Assembly: GCA_946902875.1 (NCBI GenBank)
Contig: OX336355.1
Span: forward strand, 10,561,347-10,625,346
DNA: 64,000 nt
Source of the DNA: Nematopogon swammerdamellus
Taxonomy: Eukaryota > Arthropoda > Insecta > Lepidoptera > Adelidae
Direction of reading: 5' to 3'
Part shown: in pieces, positions 32,246 through 43,300 of the stretch
How positions within the stretch are numbered: the first letter of the stretch is position 1
Layout of the letters: the number at the start of each line of letters is the position of its first letter
The notes under the pieces: model-generated
What the model was told of the DNA's origin: nothing
The model's database searches: none
The model's input: the letters and a program-made list of their open reading frames with translations, nothing else
Translations under genes and position numbers: made by a program

Positions 32246-35200
32246 CTATTGAAACGTCCGAACTATGGAAGCGTAGTCGCGCCGCTTAACGCCGCTGGGG
32301 TTGATGTTAAAGTTGAGAACGGCGACGCCGCGCTCCGCCGCCGCCGTCAGAACGTTCGCGTCAAAGTCCAGGCTGTACACCGGCGATGCACATTTCTGAG
32401 TGAACAAAATCTGCAAGTAAATATAATATATTAGAAACACTGACCGGCAGGTTCAGTTCTAAATTTAAATATGTTTTCTCTGCAAACATTGTATAATGTA
32501 TGATGAAAATATTATGTGAATTCTGTTTCCGGACGCGGAAAATGGACATCTAAAATCGTGTTCAGACCTTAAAAAATTCGGGCGAAGGAAGGCTAGCGGA
32601 CGGAGATCTTGTTCAATTGAATGCCTTCCAAGCTGCACGCGGTCAAACGACACGCATCCTTTGACGTTTAGAATAGAATAGAATAGAAACATTTTATTAC
32701 ACACATTCACAGAAAATCAGTACAATAAAGTAGGAAAAGAAAATAAACTTTGAAAAAAAAAAACATTTTTTTCACTTAATTTTAATTTTTATTTTGTTAA
32801 GATATCCACTATAATGACTAATAAGTAATAAATAACACATATTCTGGGAAAATTTTAACCGGCTGCCTAATACAGTTCAAAAGATACAGCCCTTTAAAGG
32901 TAGGACAGAAGACGTAGGCTTCCATATGAATACAGAAAACTAAAAAAGAAGGTATCTTTTAGAAGCTGCAGCAAAACATTTAGTTTTAAATCAAAATACA
33001 TCACCTAGCCTGTGCTGTACGTTACCCACTACCGACCTAAGTATTCGAACAAGATTCAATAGATCAAGCAGCAAGTAAGGCACGAAGACCCACCTGCTGC
33101 ATGACTCGGTGTAAGTACCGTGCCAAGGTGAGAGGTGGCGAGCCTGTCGCCCTTTAGCGCGGCATTTGTCCTTATCCCTTAGTCGCCTTTTACGACATGC
33201 ATGGGGAGAGATGCATGAATTTTTTACTTTTTCCTATTTTTATTATTTGTTGTTATATCGCCCATAATAACACATATTCTGTGAAAAATTCAACAGGCTA
33301 CCTATTACGATTCAAGAGGTATAGCCCTCGGACAGACAGACAGACGGCGTAGGCTTAGTAATAGGGTCCCGTACCGGATACGGAACCCTAAAAATCAATC
33401 CCTGCGTTAGGTATATTTTGCAGTATAAATGTATGTAAATATGAAATTTCGACGTCGGTCGAAACGGCTATGTAAATAGTTTGTGTGTTCCGACCAGTTC
33501 AGTGTAGCCGGCACGATCAAAGGGGGAAGCACTGATATGGCACCTAGTTCACCCGGTGTTATGGGCTGACATCACGGACGTTGTAGGTGATGTAGCCAAT
33601 CGTGTCAGTTACCTGTACACAGTTCTTTATTGCACGAACATCATATAGAACACATCGGGACAGCTGTGAGCATCCCGTGACTATAGCGTGCTGGCCGTCG
33701 GACTTGAGACAGTACAAAGACGTCGCCAGTGGGTCGAGGACATTGTACACCTGCAAATTAAATTTTATCCAGATTATATTTAATATTATTAAAGTCTGAT
33801 TGGGTAAGTGAGCTTGATATTGGCGTCTCAACTCTCAAGAACAGCTAATTTCACCACTACTATTACAGTATAGCTACATTAGCTACCTACACATCTATAG
33901 TCTGTTTTTTTGGAAGACGGAGTAAAGTGACGTTTGGAGTGTTGCCAGTTTCTGGCAAATTTTAAATAGGCATGTAGTTGCTATCGATACTTTTATCGAT
34001 TGATTAACTAATGAAATGCTGTGAACTCTAATATTTACCTAATTGTGCATTTAACTGACAACATATTAAGCTAAAATCTAGCTAGAAAAATGTTAACTTT
34101 AAAGCAGCGCCACAGGTAGCGCATAATATGTGTGAAGGTGTGTCGTGTCGTGTTCGTGTCGTGTAAAAGTCGATACTATTTTCATCGGCTACAATCCCTA
34201 GTGGTGTAAAGCGTGCAACACTCTAATGTCAGTCAAACGTCAATTTACTCCGTCTTCCAAAAAAATAGACTATAGTACAGTATAATCATCAATCCAAAGG
34301 CAAGCCTCCAACGGTTGAGCGGTCACCCATTCAAGTACTGACCGCGCTCAGGGTTGCTTAACAACATTCGACCGACCGCACCACTGAGCTACCGACGCTG
34401 ACGTTTGTGGGCTAAGTAATGGCTCCAGGGGAGTAGAGACTCGGGAGATCCTTTCTTAAAATATCGATAAATAAAAAAGAAGTGAAATTCTTTAATCTAT
34501 CAAACGTACACTTCCTAAATTTTTTTTGCATGGAGACGTATTTCGTATTTCGACGTATTATAGATAGTGCATACGTTTAGCATAACATAATCTTTTATAA
34601 GAAATCGGAACATACAATATCTCCCGTCCTGCAGTCGAAGCAGGTCAGATAACCCATGTGCGTGACGTATGCCACCACGCTTTGATCCAGCCAGGTGATG
34701 TCGCGTACGTACGCTCGCTCAAAGTAGTGTCCCTGCGGGTTGTAAGTCACTTCGCCTCTGTAACATTCAGTTTTGTTTATTTCACAATTGCACGGCCGAA
34801 ATGCCACTAAAATAAAGTAATTGATTATGTGTGGAATTCTTAAAGAAAAGAAGAAATTAAATCTTAAAGTAGGTAGGATCTATCTCAGATTTTTAATTAA
34901 TAAGGGTTATGATATTGGCAGCGTATGTATGTATGTGTGTTTGTTGCATCACAGAGCCTAAACTGCTTAACCGATTTCAACATAATATGAGGTATTGTTG
35001 GATTCGTCTCAATAGTCCACATGTAAGAGATTTTTTTATGAAAAATCCAAAATGATGGGTGCCATTGTCAAACTGTGAAAAACCTCATCGAATGGAAATA
35101 TAATTGTCAAGAGTCAAGCTCTTGACAATTATATTTCCATTCGAGGCCGTTTCAAAAATATACCATACTCACTCGTTTAGAACTAAAAGGAATTAAATAA

Positions 35201-38200
35201 AAAAATATATAAAACTAGACTACAAAAAGCAAATCCAATAACAAGGATAGTTGATCAAAAATGCGGGCGTGTAAAAGGATTTGAATAGACAGGGAGTCCG
35301 ACTACAGCATTTTCGATGAAGTTTCCTTGTTGTTTGGTTAGTTTTTTGTAGTAGGTATTTTTCTACCAGTATATATCGACCGTTAGCAGTGGACCGATAC
35401 AGGCTGATGATGATGATGATATATCGAAAATGTCATAGTGAAGAAAATTAAAAGAAGGGATAAATGTGAAACGACTCCATCTCTGCGTGCCGCACATTTG
35501 CATATCATGCCAAATCTAAGTCGCAAAGGATGTCACTGTTCTCTGTTCACATTTCTACTATTTGGAAAATATTACCAGTAAAATTTTTAACCGCCCCATT
35601 ATGCAGACGGCTTTGTCACATTTTAACGATGCTAAAGGTTCATTAGGGCTAGGCTGACATCAAAGGTGTAGAAGCCATTCATGTTAGGTTCCATAAAAAT
35701 TTCACACAAGACTAAGCAACCTGTAAAGAGTCTGCCTCCTGCACAATAGAATATATAATAATTAATGCAAAACAGAAAGAATATTACGTTTTGACATCTA
35801 TGATGAGCGGGCGCCGGTTTCCCTTGAGTCCGACCGCAAGACGACGCTCACATTGGTCCATGTTAAGACATCGGGCTCCTTCTCCATCAACCTCTATACT
35901 TCGTACACCTGCAAATTGACACACTAATAAACACGTGTCAGCCTCGGCAGCTCGGTGGTTCTATGGATCGACATCTGATTGTTAAGCACACACGGGCACG
36001 ACCAGAACTTGGGGGGGTGACCGTTCGACTGTAGAGATTAGTATTGTAGGCCACTTCCCTTACCTTATTAGGTGGGTTTAATCCATCCGGATTGGTACTG
36101 CCATGATGAATGAAAGGTTTGTAGAAGCAAATACGTAAATATTTAATGTTTTTCTTCCAGTTCAGTGTAGCCGACACGACCAAAGGTAAGCACTGACATG
36201 GCATCTAAGGTATTGTAGGCTGACATCAAGGGAGAAGTGGGTGATGTAGTCGAAACAATGCCAATCCAATCCATAAAAAAAAAAGATAATACTTAAACTA
36301 AGATAATTTTGTGTTCTGTAGACAAATTTTGTGTTCTGTTACATAATTTATACTCACAATGTTTCTCTAAGAATTTTGTTCTGTTTTCACATTTCGTATG
36401 TTGAGTTACAACTAGAATAAAATAAGAATAGTGTAAATCCACTACTCACTTTTAATAGCAATGTGACTTTTTGTGTCACATCACAATCCATTTTTAATCA
36501 TCATTTATTCATAACAAAAATGCAAAAAGTGTAAAAACATACATTGAAAGGTTCTCCTTCGACGATCACTATCTCCTCTTGATGACTTATTGCCGACATT
36601 CCAATTTTGTATGCTCTCTTGTTTCCAAAACTTAACACTTTTACTGTTGACGGATCCAGAGATTACACAATATTCGTGGTCGCCTTGCCGCACACACTCG
36701 ACAGCCGACACCTCCACACTGCCATCCTTGTGACAATCCCTAATATGTTCCATCAGACGGGGGTTTCGCATTCTCATTTCAGACGAACTGCGGTCCGGTA
36801 TATCGTACACTGCTATGCAACCGTCTCTGAAAAGTAGACCAAGTTTATCTATAGATAGATGTTTTGTTGTCCATTGTTTAATTTGCACGTATTATGGTAT
36901 GCTGTATACTATCACGGGCGCTGCTCTGTGGAACTGGCATCCCTTATTCCCTGTCGCCCGTCCTATCTCCGCATGACTCGTCGCAGAACCCTTTGTTGTT
37001 GACATTGGGCTTTTGAGAACCTATCGGTTCTCTAAATTGTTTCTTTGTCGCACCGCTAGGGCGTGGAACTGTCTTCCGGCGAGTGTGCTTCCCGAATCCT
37101 TTAACCTGGGTGTCTTCAAACGTGGTATTAACAGGCTAATCAGCCTAGTGTGTCTGCAAATCTGCTGGCATGGCACCTAACTGAGCGTAGTTTCGCGAGG
37201 AGAGGTGTTTTTGGCTGTGTCGAATGTACCATTGGTCTCTCGGCACAGCCACCCATGTTGGTTTACATTTAAAAAATGTATATACAGTACCCGGCAGTAA
37301 ATAATGTACATCGCGCTTTAGAAAGAGACAATCCTGTTGAAGAGTGTCGTCTCTGTCGCACGAACTCGCACATCTCTGTGCGACAGAGACAATGATCTAC
37401 AACCGGATTGTTTCTTTCTAAAGAGTGATGTACATTATTTGCTGCCTGGTACTGTACTACACTACTCTTGGCCTTAAAAATGTTTTTTTTTTAAATAAGT
37501 AGTTAAGCAAGTTTCTGAAGACTGAGGAGATAAAAAAAAATTTATATAAATAAGTTTATTAATAATTCAGGAATTACAATATTTTAGGATTCTATTAAAC
37601 AAAAAAAATATTTTTTCTTTAATAAAATTGTTAAACAATATAATGTTTGTTCTAATTCTAAATAATACACATTTTTATAGTGATCATGACACACTGAGTT
37701 ATTCAAGCCATCATCAATGCCCGAATCACTTAAATAAAAAGAAATAAAAAGGCATTTTCTCACCTATTTCCACAAACTATAACACCGTCCTTCACAACGA
37801 ATCTAGATATATCATTTGTCCGCACACCCAGCCGGTACACCTTCGGAACGTTAATTCTCCAGATATTCTTCTGGCAAGTCGGCAATCTTCGCTTGTCGCG
37901 CGGGTAGCAAGTCAATGTTGAGCCGGTACTAACGAGGAGGCATTCCGGCTGTAGGCTCAGCCAGGGCATGTAGTTTATTTTGGATTGCGCTATTATCTGA
38001 AACATACAATTAATTTGGCAATACAGTGAAGTGCCGACGTGACACCAGGTGAAATACGCTGACATCAAGCAGCAAACGGCGGGTAGCCGAGTGGTCTGGG
38101 CATCGGCTTCTCTTGAGAGAGGTCCGAGGTTCTAATCCGGTCGGCGTGTACCAACCAATGAGTTTTTTCTGATGGAAAAATTTAAGTGCACACCTACACC

Positions 38201-40094
38201 TGCTGCTTCACCATTCGGAAACCGGTGTAAAACTGAAGGTATTTTCCCTTGCCCCTATGTGGTAGGCTCAAATTTTAGCCGACTAGGTTGCTACCACCGT
38301 ATTGGATATAAATCAAATCAAATCAATGCATGACTTGGTGCAAGGACTCCGCCAAGGAGAGAAGTGGCTATCCTGTCGCCCTTTAGCACGGCATCTTGTC
38401 CTTATACATTAGTCGCCTTTTATGACATGCACGGGAAGAGATGCAGTGGTGCTATTCTTTTTAAGTACCGGCCCCACACAGTGCGTCTGCAGTTTTGAAT
38501 ATAATTATTGCTTTGTGAATATTGCAATTCGTATCGCACACATGATGTGTACACTATAGATAATATGGCAGTTTTGTTGGGTAAAAGGTCTGCTAGAGAA
38601 ATTTCGTTCTGCATTATTTAGTAAGAATTCAGGAATTAAAATATATAAAAAAATTTAAGTAGTTTTTATCATTAGGTACTATTCCCGAGTTTTTTATTTT
38701 TTTATTGAAACTGACCGGGTTGGCTACATTACCTACAACATCCGTGATGTCAGCCCATAACACCGGGTGAACCTGGTGCCACGTCAGTGCTTCCCTTCGG
38801 TCGTGCCGGCTACACTGAACTGGATGGAAAACACAAACTATTTACATAGCCGTTTTGACCGACCTTTCATTCAATGCGGTGCTACCAACCCGGGCAGGTT
38901 AAACCCTACCACCTAGTAATAGAAGAAGGGAGTCATATCCCTTAATCGCCTTTTAAGACATACATGGGGAGAGATGCAGTGGGGCTATTCTTTTAAAATA
39001 CTGGCCCCACACGGTACAGAAAGCTTAGAAAAGGATTACCGTATCTTTGAAGAAGCCTCTGCGCCAATTCGATGATATTCTATAGTGGTGGTAAGGGGAT
39101 AATGTGTAATTGTTACTGCAAATAAAAACATGTTTTATTTTATTCAAGAAAGAATAGCAACACAGTGTCCAGGTCATATCATTATGAACTTCATTTCAGG
39201 GAAGTCTTTTCCATAAGGGCACATTGGGCCCCATGGCCCACAACTCGATGAGGGTCCCAAAGTGCTGACGTCGTTGTTTAAACTGAAAAAGAGGAGCTCA
39301 ATTTTTAGTGTATTTTAGGAAGAATTGCCGTCAATATTTCTAAATTTGAATATAAATCGGAAACCCGATGATCTTTCTATAATAAACATTTTTTAAACAG
39401 TGCACAAATTTTAATAAATCTAAAAATTATCTTAAAAATACACAGCGTAAAATTTCTTCATGAATTCTATAAAATGTATACAAATATTTAAATTTTTTAT
39501 TTCTAAAAGGGTCCCAAATGTGCCCCAAGGCCCCTGCATGGCTTAAGTAGGCCCTGCTTCGTTTACTTTTTTTTTTTTTCTGGAAACTGACACGGTTGGC
39601 TACATCACCTACAACATCCGCGATGTCAGCCCATAACACCGGGTGAACTTGGTGCCACGTCAGTACTTCCCCTCGGTCGTGCCGGCTACACTGAACTGGA
39701 CGGAAAACACAAACTATTTACATAGCCGTTTCGACCGACCTTTCATTCAGTGCGGTGGTACCAACCCGGGTTAAACCCTACCACCTAGTAATATAGGAAG
39801 GGAGTCATATCCCTTAGTCGCCTTTTAGTCAACACCGATTACTTACTAATATGTATGTAAAATAAGTTGAACCTACCTGGTACCATTATGACCGCTTGCA
39901 TGTCTGACAAGAAAAACATTATCGCACTGTTTTCTCCACAACGTGTTGTTATCGGTCACCACTGCCTTGAACTTCTTGCACGTGACGGCCAGGCTCCATA
40001 AGTCCCGTACGTCCAGATGGGAAAATATAATTGTGAGGACTTCGTTTGGAAAATCATCGAGGCGAATTATTACATTATCTTTATCTGGTTCCAT
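32246..40094 (-). CDS. FBXW4: F-box/WD-repeat protein, FBXW4-like (eight exons)
   Basis: Probable substrate receptor of an SCF ubiquitin ligase: the F-box binds Skp1 and the C-terminal repeats bind substrate. Exons (minus): 40094-39877, 39115-39040, 37996-37764, 36826-36543, 35908-35788, 34757-34616, 33750-33613, 32410-32246. All junctions are AG/GT and phases match throughout, giving 458 residues. Residues 12-57 are the F-box (LDDFPNEVLTIIFSHLDVRD, LWRKQC). Exon 2 contributes NWRRGFFKD. Later exons show beta-propeller blades (VKDGVIVCGNRDGCIAVYD, VISGSVNSKSVKFWK, RCVLYDVRAIKNC). The end, SPVYSLDFD..GVAVLNF, resembles FBXW4; that subfamily call is less certain than F-box/WD. Introns carry SINEs, a LINE scrap and a MITE. 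Transposons begin about 155 bp upstream of the ATG. Confidence 0.85.
33040..33220 (-). repeat. Head-C repeat fragment
   Basis: The minus strand shows CATCTCTCCCCATGCATGTC, AAAGGCGACTAAGGGATAAG and GTGGGTCTTCGTGCCTTACT. It lies in intron 7 of the F-box gene. Confidence 0.7.
33449..33610 (+). repeat. SINE tail abutting exon 7 of the F-box gene
   Basis: GTCGGTCGAAACGGCTATGT through GATGTAGCCAATCGTGTCAG. Homology to other copies stops at about 33610, two bases from the exon 7 edge at 33613. Confidence 0.85.
34300..34402 (-). repeat. 5S/tRNA-like SINE head only
   Basis: The minus strand reads GCTCAGTGGTGCGGTCGGTC, AAGCAACCCTGAGCGCGGTC, AGTACTTGAATGGGTGACCG. The body and tail are missing. Confidence 0.75.
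35088..35144. repeat. Perfect hairpin, 26-bp arms, 5-nt loop
   Basis: The left arm (35088-35113) starts TCGAATGGAAATATAATTGT. The right arm (35119-35144) is its exact complement. The loop is TCAAG. It lies in the intron between exons 5 and 6 of the F-box gene. Confidence 0.9.
35936..36255 (+). mobile_element. Diverged chimeric tRNA/5S-like SINE
   Basis: GCAGCTCGGTGGTTCTATGG, TTGTTAAGCACACACGGGCA and GGGGGGTGACCGTT keep the head layout. CCAGTTCAGTGTAGCCGACA and GGTGATGTAG mark the tail. This looks like an older copy than the one at 57670-58063. Confidence 0.65.
36903..37275 (+). pseudogene. 5'-truncated LINE 3' end
   Basis: Translation gives YYHGRCSVELASLIP in one frame and, after a shift, FSKLFLCRTARAWNCLPASV. 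These align with YYYGRCSDEIASLIP and FSKSFLCRTAKVWNGLP of the intact LINE at 5185-8301. Stops and a frameshift disable it. CTCGGCACAGCCACCCATG near the end resembles the 3' UTR of that LINE. It lies in intron 3 of the F-box gene, antisense. Confidence 0.7.
37285..37454. mobile_element. MITE, CAGTAC family copy C, TA-flanked
   Basis: CAGTACCCGGCAGTAAATAA and its near-complement TTATTTGCTGCCTGGTACTG bound 170 bp. TA lies directly outside both ends. The arms also share CTTTAGAAAGAGAC/GTTTCTTTCTAAAG. Confidence 0.75.
38080..38325 (+). mobile_element. tRNA-headed SINE (head B)
   Basis: GGGTAGCCGAGTGGTCTGGG and GAGGTTCTAATCCGG are the A and B boxes. AATGAGTTTTTTCTGATGG, ACCTGCTGCTTCACCATTCG and GGTTGCTACCACCGTATTGG follow. 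The tail is AAATCAAATCAAATCAA. It is joined directly to a minus-oriented head-C fragment (38326-38480). Confidence 0.8.
38326..38480 (-). repeat. Head-C repeat fragment
   Basis: CATGACTTGGTGCAAGG, CTGTCGCCCTTTAGCACG and TTAGTCGCCTTTTATGACA on the plus strand mark the antisense copy. Confidence 0.7.
38700..39020 (-). mobile_element. Composite SINE: head-C end joined to the common body and tail
   Basis: On the minus strand: GTGTGGGGCCAGTATTTTAA, CCCACTGCATCTCTCCCCAT, AAAAGGCGATTAAGGGATAT, then AGGTGGTAGGGTTTAACCTG, the body, and the tail GGTAATGTAGCCAACCC. It ends about 20 bp from exon 2 of the F-box gene (39040). Confidence 0.7.
39583..39832 (-). mobile_element. Composite SINE, second copy
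   Basis: Same layout as 38700-39020: the minus strand starts AAAAGGCGACTAAGGGATAT and ends in the tail GGTGATGTAGCCAACCGTGT plus an A run. It ends about 45 bp from exon 1 of the F-box gene (39877). Confidence 0.7.
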
Positions 40095-40396
40095 TTTCCA
40101 TTACATATGTTGTGATGCACCTGCCCTGCCACCCACCTACCCGCCAAACCAAAGCAAGCACCATAGAGTAACTTATGGCAAGCACCCAGCAGTGTGGACT
40201 GCTCCATAGAATATAATACTACTGGGGCGTCGCGTGACTGCTCTTTGACGCGTACGACACCTGAAAGCCATTGTTGTGCCTGCTGTTCCTGCGATCCTAC
40301 TCCTTCGCCCGGAGCGAACCAATAGAAGCCGATATTCGTTTGGTCGGTTAAGTAACTTGTCAGCTCAGTGGTAAGCATGTAGGGTTTGCATTTTTT

Positions 40397-43300
40397 CAAA
40401 TCAAATCAAAAAACGTTTATTGCACATAATTGTTGTACAGAAGGTAGCACTTAATGCCTATGGCATTTTCCACCAGCCTACCCTTATTTACATATAGAAC
40501 CAGGGTAGGTGCAACAAGACAAGGTAAACAAAACAAAGTCTTATAAAATAGAAAATAGAAGGACAAATAGTATATATCTATATATATAATGCATATAATA
40601 CACATATATTATTCATAATAAATAATAAACATATATAAACATATACAAAATAAAACTCAGACATTACACAACACATTATGAATTTGCTCAGAAACTAGGG
40701 ATACGGAAGTAGGAGATAAGATTTAGGAATTGAGGAGATAGTCTTTCAAGAGCACTCTGAACGTGTGGATCGAAGCACACTGTCGTAAACGAAGAGGAAG
40801 TTCGTTCCACATGCGTGCAGCGTGCACTGTGAAAGAATCAGTATAAAATACCGAGGAGTGGGACGGGATAGCAAGGACAAGGGTGTCAGAGGATCTTAAT
40901 GGTACACCGTGGGAGGACAGCATTTGGAAACGGTCGGATAGGTATTTAGGAGCAGCAGGGTCATTTAGTGTGCAGTACAAGAGAGAGAGGACATGGGAAT
41001 TTCTGCGACGACGTATGTCGAGCCACTGAAGGCTAGACCGGAACTCAGAAATGTGATCAAATTTCCGCAGACCGAAAATGTAACGGATGCACATGTTTAG
41101 TAGCCGGTCCAGCTTATTCAGCAGCTCTTCATTGACGTCGAGGTAACAGACATCAGCATAGTCTAGAATAGGGAGGAGAAGAGATTGTACCAACATAGTC
41201 TTTGTGCTGATAGGTAGGAAATTCTGCAGACGCTTGAGAGAATGCATGCTGGCGAACACTTTCCGACTAACCTCACCGACTTGTACGTTCCATGATAACG
41301 TCTCATCAATGTAAAGGCCAAGGTTTTTTACCACCTTAACCAGAGGGACTGCGACACCATTAAAGAGAATATGTGGTAAAGATGTTTTGTCTAGTTTGCC
41401 TAAGAGTTTTGTAGAACCGATAATAATCGCCTGAGTTTTCTGTGGGTTTACCAGTAGACCATATCGCTCAGCCCACGAGAGTACTGAGTCAAGATCGATG
41501 TTCATGAGAGCAAAAGCACTGTCAACATCCTCAACCCTAAAGTGCCTATAGAGCTGCAAGTCGTCAGCGTAAAGGTGGTAGTGACACATAAGAGATGCAA
41601 CGACAGTGTTGATGAAAATAGAGAAAAGAAGGGGAGAAAGAACGCCGCCTTGTGGTACGCCAGCCGTGGTACAACACCAGTTCGAGGAAATATTATCCAA
41701 ACGAACACATTGGCAGCGACCATACAGGTAGGAGGAGAACCAGTCAATTACCGGTTGTGAAATATTAAGGGTTCCAAGTATAGCCAGCATAATGTCAAAA
41801 TCAACAGAGTTGAAGGCACTGCTGAAATCAAGCAGGACAAGAATTGTGAGTTTACGATTATCCATGGCATGGCGTATATCGTCTGTGATTTTGACTAGTG
41901 CTGAAGTCGTGCTATGCGCTGGCCTAAAGCCAGATTGAAGCTGATCAAGAAGTTGGTTTGAGGAGAGGTAGTTAGAAAGCTGATAGTGCACAACCCTCTC
42001 CAATACCTTTGATAGGAAAGGTAGAATGGAGATAGGGCGATAATTGCTGAAGAGGGAGGGGTTACTGATTTTAGGCAAGGGAATCACGTAGGCCTTCTTC
42101 CACAAGTCGGGAAAACATCCCGATACTAGAGAATGATTGATAATATGAGTGATGACCGGTAGAATATTGTCCAGTATCGGGATGTACAAGTCCCGACTCA
42201 TGTCGTCAGCACCCATGGCCTTGCTGTGAATCGAGAGAATTATCTTTTTGATTTCACAACCAAAGACAGGGATGAAATCAAATGGATCAGAGTCAGGAAG
42301 TGAGACCGCATGTAACCGGCGAATGGTGTCGGCTTTGACGATAGGATCCATAGTGATCGGTGAGGCCGAGAAGTGAGAGTTAAGGGCATTGAGATCAATA
42401 GAGGATGCAGCATCAGTGCTAGCCTTACCGACACCAAGAGAACGTAGAAATTTCCACAGCTGTTTGGGAGGGCAGTGTTCAATAGAACCACTGATGTGAC
42501 GGCGTTTTGCGTCTCTACACATCCTGGTACACTGGTTTCTTACAGCTCTATATTTGGCTTTGCTCTCATCGTTGGACGCGGACCTGAGTCTTCGCTTTAG
42601 TGCGTCCCGTTTCGCCATCATTTTGCGAATTTCGGCGTTAAGCCAAGGAGCTGGTAAATGTTTCATTCGCACTGCGCGAACAGGAGCATGTCTATCATAC
42701 AGTTGTGTAATATTTTTAGATAGAAGCTCCACCTTGACATCAATGCTGTCATCGTCGTAGAGAGGCGTCCAGTCAATGGCACCAGCTTCATGCCTTAAAG
42801 CCTGCAGGTCCATCTTAGCAAAGCTACGTTGCAGAAGTATTTTGGGTTTTTGTTTGGGAGGTTTAATTCTGTAGGACGCGAAGATAAGGTCATGACGGGA
42901 GAAGCCCGGGGCAAGCAGCTGACCGTGACTTTGCACTAGATCAGTGCGGGAAGTGAGAATTAGGTCAAGAAGAGTGTGAGAGTCATCAGTGTGGAAAGTG
43001 GCATCCAAAGGAAGAATATCAATACCAACTGATTTAGTTAAGGAGAGGAGTCGACGCGAGCGCAAATCATCCCTCAGGAGGCAAGTATTAAAATCACCAA
43101 GGATGATTATGTGATCAAAATCAGGGGCAGTCTGTTCTAAGATTTGTTCGAATTCGTTGAAGTAGTTGATACGCGGAGGGCAGTAAAACACACCAAGCAG
43201 AACTTTAGTGTGATTGAAGTTAAGCTCAAGTAGGATATATTCAGCCGATTCGGAGTATTCAGAGGACGATTTGTTAATAATTTTTGAAGAAATATTACTA

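Noticed and set aside
38420..38614. Candidate extra exon of the F-box gene
   Set aside because: Phase and splice sites do not fit; exon 2 at 39040-39115 joins exons 1 and 3 exactly.
40070..40399. 109-codon minus-strand ORF upstream of the F-box gene
   Set aside because: Most of it reads through a TIR element antisense and its sequence repeats at 44650-44710; it is not a gene.
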